Positions 1-6,395 of a stretch of 18,757 bases of DNA are shown here, one piece after another. Source of the stretch: JAAAPF01 sp964481035 (GTDB lineage Bacteria; Pseudomonadota; Alphaproteobacteria; Geminicoccales; Geminicoccaceae); assembly GCA_964481035.1 (NCBI GenBank), contig CAYZSE010000065.1, positions 1 to 18,757 of the forward strand, read 5' to 3'. Made by a program: the position numbers and the translations under genes. The number at the start of each line of letters is the position of its first letter. Position 1 is the stretch's first letter. A model generated the notes under the pieces. The model was not told the origin of the DNA. It saw only the letters and a program-made list of their open reading frames with translations, and searched no databases.

Positions 1-334
1 CCCGCGCCTCGGCGGCCCGGCACAGCTCCACCGCCGTCCGCGTCTTGCCGCTGCCGGCGATGCCGGTGAGCGCGTGCACCGAGCGGTCGATCCCGTCGTC
101 GAGCCAGGCCTCGAGCTCGGCCATCAGCTCCTCCTGCCCGACGAACGGCAGCGCGCCCGCGTCGGGCAGGAGGATGGCGAGCTCGCTCGCGCGCCGCCGC
201 GGCGGGCCCGGCACGTGCCGCCGCCAGAGCTGCAGCCGGACGCCGCTGTCGCCGAGCGTGAGCGTGTTGCCGTCGCCGGTGACGACGACGCTGTTCTGGA
301 CGTCGCCGTCCGCGCTGAACGAGCGGTCGACCAA
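1..334 (-). CDS. STAND/NACHT-like P-loop NTPase, N-terminal part (runs off the window)
   Basis: Only the first 111 codons are present. The gene reads leftward and continues past base 1. A TTG at 334 is the preferred start because GGAGGG lies just upstream of it; an in-frame ATG at 373 has no Shine-Dalgarno sequence. Visible parts in order are a short VTGDGNTLTL segment (residues 18-27), a Pro/Arg-rich linker, a PFVGQEEL segment (63-70) of the kind that opens many STAND ATPase modules, and a Walker A motif GIAGSGKT (91-98). These fit a STAND-type signalling ATPase (NACHT/NB-ARC-like), which usually carries a C-terminal repeat sensor; that part cannot be seen. Roles of the family include transcription control and antiphage defence, and the fragment does not distinguish between them. 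The gene diverges from an acetyltransferase gene. Confidence 0.8.
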   Translation of the reverse strand, partial: MVDRSFSADGDVQNSVVVTGDGNTLTLGDSGVRLQLWRRHVPGPPRRRASELAILLPDAGALPFVGQEELMAELEAWLDDGIDRSVHALTGIAGSGKTRTAVELCRAAEAR

Positions 335-513
335 TTTCCGCCCTCCGTGTCCTCGCTCGCGTCTTGCTCGCATGGCACCGGCGTGGCGTCAACGCGGGCG
401 CGCACGTCGGCGGGCCGAGCCGGGGCCGCGGCCGGCCGCGCGGAAGGTCGGCCTTCACCTCGGCGCCGCGAGCGGCTTTCTGCGGCGAGCGAGGATGGTG
501 GGGGAGACGCGCG

Positions 514-1128
514 ATGAGCTGGCGGGACCGCAGCGAAGCGGCGTGCCGCGAGGTGCCCCGGATGTCGACCACCGCCCGGCCGCCGGCCCTCGCCGAGGCC
601 CGCCTGGCGACCCCCTCGCCGCGGTGGCGCCAGAGCTTCCTCGAGGCGCTCGCGGAGGGCTTTCGCCGCGGCAACCGCCCGCCTCTGCGCCGCGGCCAGA
701 TCGCCGCGGTCGAGCGCGACTTCGACGCTTTCCTCGCCGCGCGGCTCAGCCAGACGGGCGACATCATCCTGCCCGGCGGGCGGCGCGTGCCGGCGGTGCC
801 CTGCTCGCTGCACTGGCTCGTCGCCGGCGAGGTGTTCGTCGGCGAGATGAGCTTTCGCCACACCCTCAACGACCATCTGCGCCTGTCGGGCGGGCACGTC
901 GGCTACGGCATCCGCCCGAGCCTGACGGGCCGCGGCTTCGGCAAGCGGCTCCTGGCGCTCGGCAAGGACGAGGCGCGCCGCCTCGGCCTCACCCGCCTGC
1001 TCGTCACCTGCCACGACGACAACCCCGCCTCGGCGGCGATCATCGAGGCCAACGGCGGCGGCCTCGAGGACATCGTCGACGACATCTTCGGCGGCGGCCC
1101 GCTGCGCCGCTACTGGATCGAGCTCTGA
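514..1128 (+). CDS. GNAT family N-acetyltransferase (COG3981-like)
   Basis: This is a predicted cytosolic acetyl-CoA-dependent N-acetyltransferase; the substrate is unknown. The acetyl-CoA-binding motif A is seen as VGYGIRPSLTGRGFGKRLL, near residues 130-148. It is followed by the conserved ARRLGLTRLLVTC and HDDNPASAAIIEANGG segments typical of the COG3981 branch, in which an Asn-rich turn follows motif A. The protein ends with YWIEL, as many relatives do. The ATG at 514 is preceded by GGGGGAG. An ATG at 562, preceded by GAGGTG, would give 188 residues, closer to the usual family length, and is a real alternative. The gene diverges from the STAND gene and converges on the protease gene 26 bases beyond its stop. 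Confidence 0.85.
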   Translation: MSWRDRSEAACREVPRMSTTARPPALAEARLATPSPRWRQSFLEALAEGFRRGNRPPLRRGQIAAVERDFDAFLAARLSQTGDIILPGGRRVPAVPCSLHWLVAGEVFVGEMSFRHTLNDHLRLSGGHVGYGIRPSLTGRGFGKRLLALGKDEARRLGLTRLLVTCHDDNPASAAIIEANGGGLEDIVDDIFGGGPLRRYWIEL

Positions 1129-1139
1129 ACGGCCGTGCG

Positions 1140-1153
1140 GGCGCCCGGGCGCC
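1140..1153. other. 14-base perfect palindrome between convergent genes
   Basis: GGCGCCCGGGCGCC reads the same on both strands. It lies in the 26-base gap between the stops of the acetyltransferase gene and the protease gene. It could form a short GC hairpin in either transcript and so help end transcription. It has no T-run and little room for a loop, so this is a weak call, and chance is plausible in DNA this GC-rich. Confidence 0.25.
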
Positions 1154-1154
1154 G

Positions 1155-1889
1155 TCAGGGCCGGCGGCGGGCGGCCTCGACCGGGGCGGCGCGGGGCTCG
1201 GCGACGCGCGCGGTCGGCAGCCGCCTTCCGCCCTCGACCGGGACCGCGAGCATGTCGCCGGCGCTGCGTCCGACGCGGACGGCGACGATGATGCCGACGA
1301 GGCGCGGGCCGTCGGGCCCGGGCGCGAGCAGCGGCCCGCCGGAGTTGCCGGGCTCGCCCTTGCAGGTGAGCTGCCAGAGCCCGCGCAGGGCGAAGCTGAT
1401 GCCGCAGCCGTGGTCGACGCGGGTGCGGGTGGGCCGGCTCTGGCCGTAGCGCACGGCGGTGAGCAAGGCCGGCAGCGCCTCGCCCGAGGCGCGCAGCGGC
1501 AAGGGCTCCACCGGCAGCGGGCGGGCGAACTCCAGCACCGCGAGGTCGCGCTCGAGGGTCGCCAGCGCGTTCGGATCGGCCCCCGCGTAGTCGCCGTGGA
1601 GCCGGGCGGCGGTCGGCCTGAGCCGGGCCACCGCCTCGTCGCCATAGAGCCCGACATTGAAGACGACCTCGGCGACCGGGACCCGCCGGCCGGTATCCGG
1701 ATGGAACAGGCAGTGCGCCGCGGTGAGCACCCGCCGCGGCGCCACCACCGTGCCGGTGCAGGCGTGCGTCGTGCCGATGTCGACCCGCCCGACCGCCGAC
1801 CAGGGGTTGGGCAGGAGCGCCGTGCCGGGCCGCGGCCCGAGCAGCAGGGCCGCCAGCACCGCCGCGAGCAGGAGGTGCCGGGCGCTCAC
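1155..1889 (-). CDS. Secreted trypsin-like serine protease (S1 family)
   Basis: A 244-residue protein with an N-terminal signal peptide (hydrophobic core about residues 5-18). It is therefore exported, probably to the periplasm. The chymotrypsin-fold catalytic triad is complete: His59 in LTAAHC, Asp115 in RDLAVLEF and Ser183 in GEPGNSGGPL. Cysteines near 44 and 60 suit the His-loop disulphide. The GTG start at 1889 overlaps the TGA of the upstream glycosyltransferase gene by 4 bases (GTGA), so translation is probably coupled. The length fits a single-domain S1 protease without PDZ domains, which argues against DegP/HtrA. The natural substrate is not evident. Confidence 0.88.
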   Translation of the reverse strand: MSARHLLLAAVLAALLLGPRPGTALLPNPWSAVGRVDIGTTHACTGTVVAPRRVLTAAHCLFHPDTGRRVPVAEVVFNVGLYGDEAVARLRPTAARLHGDYAGADPNALATLERDLAVLEFARPLPVEPLPLRASGEALPALLTAVRYGQSRPTRTRVDHGCGISFALRGLWQLTCKGEPGNSGGPLLAPGPDGPRLVGIIVAVRVGRSAGDMLAVPVEGGRRLPTARVAEPRAAPVEAARRRP

Positions 1890-3052
1890 GACGCGGCCCG
1901 CCGCGCGGTCGCCGGCAGCAGCTCGCGGTAGACGTCGAGGGTCGCGGCGATCATCCGCTCGAGGTTGAAGCGCTCGGCGACGAAGGTGCGCGCCCGCTCG
2001 GCGGCCCGGGCGCGGACGTCGGCCGGCATGGCGAGCGCGAGGGCGAGCGCCTCGGCGAGCCCGTCGACGTCGCCGGGCTCGACGAGCCAGCCGGTGGCGG
2101 CCGGCATCAAGGTCTCCGGCAGGCCGCCGATCGCATGGACGATGACGGGCTTGCCCATCGCCTGCGCCTCGACGGAGACACGCCCGAACGCCTCGGGCGT
2201 CTCCACCGACGGCACGGCGACGACGTCGGCGAGGCTCAAGGCCGCCGGCATGTCGTCGCACTGCCCGACGAACAGCACCTGAGCCTCGAGCCCGGCGGTG
2301 CGCGCGAACAGCTCGACCTGCTTTTTGTAGCTGTCCTCCGGCGCGACGGGGCCGACGAAGACGCAGAGCAGGTCCGCCCGGCCCAGCCGCTTGACCGCGC
2401 GCAACAGCTCGAGGTGTCCCTTGCGGCGCGCCACCCGGCCCGGGAGCATGACGATCGGAAGGTCGTCGGCGAGCCCCCAGGCGCGGCGCAGCGCCGCCCG
2501 GCGGGCGTCGTCGACCGCCGCCGGATCGAACAGCTCCAGGTCCACCGGCCGCGGGATCGTGCGCAGACGGGCTTCCGGGACCTGGTAGTGGGCCCGGAGA
2601 TGCTCGGCGACGTAGTCGGAGATCGCGATCACCCGGTCGCCCCTCGCCATCACCCCGTTATAGCCGTGCTTGAGACCCGGCTCGTAGCCGGAGTAGATCG
2701 AGTGGAAGGTGGTGACGAAGGGGCGCTTGGTGGCGCGCGCGGCGCGCAGCGCACTCCACGCCGGCGCGCGCGAGCGGGCGTGGAGCAGATCGATGCCCTC
2801 GGCCTCGACCAGCGTCTCCAGCCTGCGGGCGTTCTGCCAGAGGACGAGCGGGTTCTTGGCGGCGAGCGGCAGCTCGACATAGCGGACGCCCGCCCGCTCG
2901 AGCTCTTGGACCAGCCGGCCGCGCTCGGCCGCGACGTAGCTGCGCCAGCCGGCGGCGAGCAACCCCACGGCGATCTCGACCGTGCCCCGCTCCACGCCGC
3001 CGCTCTCGAGCCGCGGCAGCACCTGAAGGACGGCCGGTGCGTGCTCGCCCAT
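1886..3052 (-). CDS. GT4-type glycosyltransferase (GT-B fold)
   Basis: A 388-residue glycosyltransferase. The N-terminal domain starts with VLQVLPRLESGGVERG, the GGVERG loop being typical of GT4 enzymes that bind an acceptor in the N-terminal half. The C-terminal nucleotide-sugar domain has PGRVARRKGHLELLRAV and the E-x7-E region ETPEAFGRVSVEAQAMGKPV (about residues 283-302), followed by the GGLPETL turn. The likely role is sugar transfer in lipopolysaccharide, capsule or exopolysaccharide synthesis at the inner face of the inner membrane; donor and acceptor are not readable. The ATG at 3052 is chosen because family similarity begins right after it; an in-frame ATG at 3079 adds nine atypical residues. 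Its TGA overlaps the protease start, so the two genes form an operon. Confidence 0.88.
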   Translation of the reverse strand: MGEHAPAVLQVLPRLESGGVERGTVEIAVGLLAAGWRSYVAAERGRLVQELERAGVRYVELPLAAKNPLVLWQNARRLETLVEAEGIDLLHARSRAPAWSALRAARATKRPFVTTFHSIYSGYEPGLKHGYNGVMARGDRVIAISDYVAEHLRAHYQVPEARLRTIPRPVDLELFDPAAVDDARRAALRRAWGLADDLPIVMLPGRVARRKGHLELLRAVKRLGRADLLCVFVGPVAPEDSYKKQVELFARTAGLEAQVLFVGQCDDMPAALSLADVVAVPSVETPEAFGRVSVEAQAMGKPVIVHAIGGLPETLMPAATGWLVEPGDVDGLAEALALALAMPADVRARAAERARTFVAERFNLERMIAATLDVYRELLPATARRAAS

Positions 3053-3182
3053 GCCCGTGCTCGATCGCCGTTGTCGCATCCCGCATCGGTGGTATCAGGC
3101 TCCGTGCGCCGGCGAAAGCCGTGCCGCGCCATCGCCCGTACCGGGCGATGAGGCCCACCTCGCCCGGAGACCGGGAGCGCCC

Positions 3183-3938
3183 ATGACCGAGATCGCCTCC
3201 GTCGAGGCCCACGGCCGCCGCCTCGCCCACGTCACCACGCCGGGCACGGCGCCGCACGTCGTCTTCCTGGCGGGCTTCCGCTCGGACATGGAGGGCTCGA
3301 AGGCGCTCGCCCTAGAGGCGCACTGCCGGGCGCGCGGCCTCGCCTGCACCCGCTTCGACTATTCGGGCCACGGCCGCTCGGCGGGACGCTTCGAGGACGG
3401 CTGCATCGGCGACTGGGCGGCCGACGCCGTGGCCGTGGTCGACGCCGCGACCGCCGGACCGCTGGTCCTGGTCGGCTCGTCGATGGGCGGCTGGATCATG
3501 CTGCTCGTGGCCCGCGCCCGGCCAGCGCGGGTCCGGGGCCTCGTCGGCATCGCCGCCGCGCCCGACTTCACCGAGGATCTCGTCTGGAACGTCGCGACGC
3601 CGGCGCAACAGGCGGCGTTATTGGACCACGGCGTGCATCTCGAGCCCTCGGACTACAGCGACGAGCCGACGCCCATTACCTTGAAGCTGGTCGAGGACGG
3701 CCGCCGGCATCTGGTCCTGCGCGCGCCCCTGCCCATCTCCTGTCCCATGCACCTGATCCATGGCCAACGCGATCCCGACGTCCCCTGGCGAACCGCGCTC
3801 CGCCTCGCCGAGCACGTGGCGAGCGAGGCGGTCACCGTCGAGCTCGTCAAGGACGGCGAGCATCGGCTCTCGCGCGACGCGGACATCGCCCGCATGCTCG
3901 CCGCCGTCGACCGTATCGCCGCCGAGGTGCAGCCGTGA
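3183..3938 (+). CDS. Alpha/beta hydrolase (ABHD10-like esterase)
   Basis: A 251-residue cytosolic alpha/beta hydrolase with no signal peptide. The nucleophile elbow is GSSMGG with Ser100. The acid is Asp197 or Asp199 in HGQRDPDVPW, and the base is His227 in GEHRLSRDAD. An FLAGFRSDMEGSKA segment (28-41) supplies the oxyanion-hole loop, and FDYSGHGRS (58-66) follows. This pattern matches bacterial relatives of ABHD10, which act as thioesterases or carboxylesterases; the actual ester is unknown. The ATG at 3183 is preceded by GGGAG five bases upstream. Longer in-frame readings have no ribosome site and look non-coding. Its TGA overlaps the next start (GTGA). Confidence 0.88.
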   Translation: MTEIASVEAHGRRLAHVTTPGTAPHVVFLAGFRSDMEGSKALALEAHCRARGLACTRFDYSGHGRSAGRFEDGCIGDWAADAVAVVDAATAGPLVLVGSSMGGWIMLLVARARPARVRGLVGIAAAPDFTEDLVWNVATPAQQAALLDHGVHLEPSDYSDEPTPITLKLVEDGRRHLVLRAPLPISCPMHLIHGQRDPDVPWRTALRLAEHVASEAVTVELVKDGEHRLSRDADIARMLAAVDRIAAEVQP

Positions 3939-4387
3939 GCTGGCGCCCGCTCGGCGTCGAGGAGGCCCGCCGCCATCCGCTCCACGGCATCGGGGGTTGG
4001 CTCTATGTGTTCTTCGGGCTGCTCGTTTTCGCGGTAATCGCCGACAGCGTCGAGTTCGCCCGCCACGGTCTCGGCTCCGATCGGCCCGCCTGGCTCATCG
4101 GCTTTTCGCTCGCCGTCTATGTCGCCATCCTCGCCGCCGGCGTGCGCCGCTGGCGCTGGTTTCCCGAACTCGCCATCGCCGGCATCTGGCTCACCGGCGG
4201 GCTCGGCCAGATCTTCACCCAGCACGCGAACGCGCCGCCGGTGCTGGGCGGCGATCTCGATCCCCGCCAGGTGGGGCTCGTCGCCTTCGTCGTGTTCTCG
4301 TTGCTGCTGACCCGGCTCCTGCTCGCCTCCGAGCGCGTCAACGTCACCTACAAGCGCCGCTGCCGCGCCCCGCGACCGGCGACCTGA
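3935..4387 (+). CDS. DUF2569-like integral membrane protein
   Basis: A 150-residue protein with four predicted membrane helices, at about residues 20-38, 50-70, 75-92 and 112-130. It begins with a GIGGWLYVF segment and ends its last helix with ERVNVTYKRR. Both resemble DUF2569 proteins, whose function is unknown. The GTG start overlaps the stop of the hydrolase gene by 4 bases, so the two are probably co-translated. There is no catalytic signature. The family call rests on the start and end motifs and on topology. Confidence 0.75.
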   Translation: MSWRPLGVEEARRHPLHGIGGWLYVFFGLLVFAVIADSVEFARHGLGSDRPAWLIGFSLAVYVAILAAGVRRWRWFPELAIAGIWLTGGLGQIFTQHANAPPVLGGDLDPRQVGLVAFVVFSLLLTRLLLASERVNVTYKRRCRAPRPAT

Positions 4388-4417
4388 CGCAGCCCTGCGT
4401 TGCACCGTCGGCCTGGA

Positions 4418-4442
4418 TAATACGCATAGAGCTTGTGTATTA
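4418..4442. promoter_or_regulatory. AT-rich dyad, candidate operator upstream of the HdeD-like gene
   Basis: TAATACGCA and TGTGTATTA are inverted repeats (8 of 9 pairs) separated by 7 bases. The site lies 28 bases before the ATG of the HdeD-like gene, in a short AT-rich island amid very GC-rich DNA. The position and shape suit a dimeric repressor or activator. A weak -35-like TTGCAC lies upstream at 4400-4405. No known regulator consensus is matched with confidence. Confidence 0.4.
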
Positions 4443-4470
4443 AAGGGGTGAACTGCGGAGGTTCAACGCC

Positions 4471-4974
4471 ATGATCGGCACCAACGCGCCGTCGCTGTCA
4501 CCCCTGCCGCGCCGCCGTCACGTCGTCCTCGCCACCTATGCCCTGGCGGCGGCGGCGGCGCTCGCGCCGCTCGTCACGATCACGGGGCTGCTCGACGTCG
4601 CGGGGGTGCTGTTCGTCGCGGCGGGCCTCGTCCGGCTCGCCTTCGCGCTCCGCGTCGAGCACGGCCCCGGGCGCCTCGCCGGGCTGACCGCGGTGGCCCT
4701 CGGCGTGGCGCTCCTGCTCGCGAGCGGGCAGGGTTTATGGTCCTTGCCGGTCCTCTTCGCGATCTACCTCGGCGTCGAGGCGGTCCTGCGCGTCGCGCAG
4801 GCGGTGCGCCGCGACAACCTGCGGCTGTATTCGGCGGGCATCGTCGCCGGCCTGATCGGCCTCGGCATCTGGCAGGACGTCTTCTGCGGCGGCTTCGCAC
4901 TGTTCGGGCCGCTGGTGGGCCTCGATCTCGCCGCCGTCGCCTGGGCCTACGCCACCGCCGGTGACGCCGGCTGA
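4471..4974 (+). CDS. HdeD/DUF308-like membrane protein
   Basis: A 167-residue, almost entirely hydrophobic protein with about six helices in three helical pairs. The repeated pattern LDVAGVLFVAAGLVRLAFAL, then AVALGVALLLASG, then LFAIYLGVEAVLRVAQAVRR resembles the HdeD family (DUF308), small inner-membrane proteins tied to acid resistance in enterobacteria but of unknown role in most groups. A clear GGAGG lies ten bases before the ATG. It is a single-gene unit behind the dyad at 4418-4442. Its last 28 bases overlap the convergent hydrolase gene. Confidence 0.75.
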   Translation: MIGTNAPSLSPLPRRRHVVLATYALAAAAALAPLVTITGLLDVAGVLFVAAGLVRLAFALRVEHGPGRLAGLTAVALGVALLLASGQGLWSLPVLFAIYLGVEAVLRVAQAVRRDNLRLYSAGIVAGLIGLGIWQDVFCGGFALFGPLVGLDLAAVAWAYATAGDAG

Positions 4975-5951
4975 GCCGCCGTCACCGGCTGGTCGATGCG
5001 GCCGAAGGGGCTGTTGCCGGCGTCGTCGAAGAACTCGATCTCGACCCGGTCGCCGGGCACGAGAAAGCGCGTCGCGGCCGCGCCGGTGGCCTGGATCTCC
5101 GCCGCCCGCTTGCGGTCGAGCGAGGAGAAGCCGGCCCGCGGGTCACGGTTCTCGACGACGCCGCCGCCGATGATGGTCCCGGCGGCGAGCGGGCGGGTCT
5201 TGGCGGCGTAGGCGACGAGCTCGGCGTAGTCGAAGCGCATGTCGCGACCCGGGTCGGGTGCTCCGACCTCCATGCCGTTGACCCGGCTCACCAGCCGCCC
5301 GAAGAGCTTGCCGTCGCGCCAGGCGGCACCCAGGCTCGCGGGCGACACCGCCAACGGGGAGAGGGCCGAGCGCGGCTTGGAGAGCACGAAGCCGAAGCCG
5401 CGGGCGAGCTCGCCCACCATGACGTTGCGCAAGGACAGGTCGTTCAAAAGCAGAACGAGCTTGATGTGGTCGAGCGCGGCGGCGCGATCGGTGCCTTGAG
5501 GAACGTCGTCGACGACCACGGCGACCTCACTCTCCAGATCGAAGCCCCAGCTCGCATCGCCGACCTCGATCGGCGCGCGCGGGCTCAAGAACATGTCGGA
5601 AACGCCTTGATACATCAGCGGTGCCTCGTGAAACCCGTGCGGCAGCTCCGAGCCGCGGGCGAGACGCACGAGCGTGTCGTGGCTGAGATACGCGCTGCCG
5701 TCGAGGAACTGGTAGCAGCGCGGCAACGGCGCCAACACCTTGTCGATGTCGAAATCGACCGCCTCCGGGGCTTCGTCGGCCTCGAGCTGCTGGGCCAGCC
5801 GCTCGAGCACCGGGGCCGCGCGATCCCAGCGCTCGAGGGCCTGTTGCAGCGTGTCGGCGCCCGCCGGGGCCGCGGTGCAGCGCAGATGATCGCGGGAGAC
5901 GACGACGAGACGGCCGTCGCGACCGCGGCCTGGCAGGGAAGCGAGGTTCAT
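4947..5951 (-). CDS. Fumarylacetoacetate hydrolase family protein
   Basis: A 334-residue FAH-superfamily protein. The C-terminal FAH fold carries the metal-binding residues Glu140 and Glu142 (GFDLESEV) and Asp171 (LLLNDLS). Asp119 is a likely fourth ligand, with His105/His108 near the catalytic His position. Residues 1-75 form the small N-terminal domain seen in this longer subgroup. The family cleaves C-C bonds in fumarylacetoacetate, acylpyruvates and related ring-cleavage products, or decarboxylates them. The exact substrate is not set here, because no homogentisate or other aromatic pathway genes adjoin it. The ATG at 5951 has GGAGGG nine bases upstream. It ends in TAG inside the 3' end of the HdeD-like gene. 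Confidence 0.87.
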   Translation of the reverse strand: MNLASLPGRGRDGRLVVVSRDHLRCTAAPAGADTLQQALERWDRAAPVLERLAQQLEADEAPEAVDFDIDKVLAPLPRCYQFLDGSAYLSHDTLVRLARGSELPHGFHEAPLMYQGVSDMFLSPRAPIEVGDASWGFDLESEVAVVVDDVPQGTDRAAALDHIKLVLLLNDLSLRNVMVGELARGFGFVLSKPRSALSPLAVSPASLGAAWRDGKLFGRLVSRVNGMEVGAPDPGRDMRFDYAELVAYAAKTRPLAAGTIIGGGVVENRDPRAGFSSLDRKRAAEIQATGAAATRFLVPGDRVEIEFFDDAGNSPFGRIDQPVTAAQPASPAVA

Positions 5952-6395
5952 GACAAGGACCCTCCGGAGCCCGGCACCGTACTCTGAACCTTGCGGGGTG
6001 GCGGTCAAGAGCTTCGCTGGCGCGCCGGCGAGCCGGCAGCGCCTCCGCCCCGCTCGCCGCCTGAACCGCCTCGCCATGTATCCCGCCCATCTCGCCGGGC
6101 CGGGCCGCCGCCGCCCGCATCGCCTGCGTCGAGGCGCGCTGGCTGATATCGGGCACGGGCTCGCGTGCATCGGAAGCGCTCGCCGCCAGAGCCTGGGCGA
6201 TCTCGAGGCTGCGGTCCGCGCGTCCGGACAAGGCCCGCGTCAACATCGTGTCCTCGGGTCTGGCGGCGGTGAGCCCGTCCGCCGCGGGAACGCCGCGCCC
6301 GAAACGCTCGCGCAAGCGCTCGGCCCGTCGCCGAAGCGCCGGGATCGTTGCCGTGCCGGCTCTGCCTCGTCCGCGAGGAGCGCGGACGTGGCGGA
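5952..6395. other. 444-base gap without a convincing gene
   Basis: This lies between the start of the FAH-family gene and the stop of the GGDEF-EAL gene. On the minus strand one frame stays open from about 6400 to 5952 and has an alanine-rich, helix-like composition (for example LEIAQALAASASDAREPVPD). It has no start with a ribosome site and no stop before it would run far into the FAH-family gene. A -1/+1 shift would end it at the TGA at 6005-6007. It could be a decayed or frameshifted small gene, or plain leader DNA for the FAH-family gene. Confidence 0.4.
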
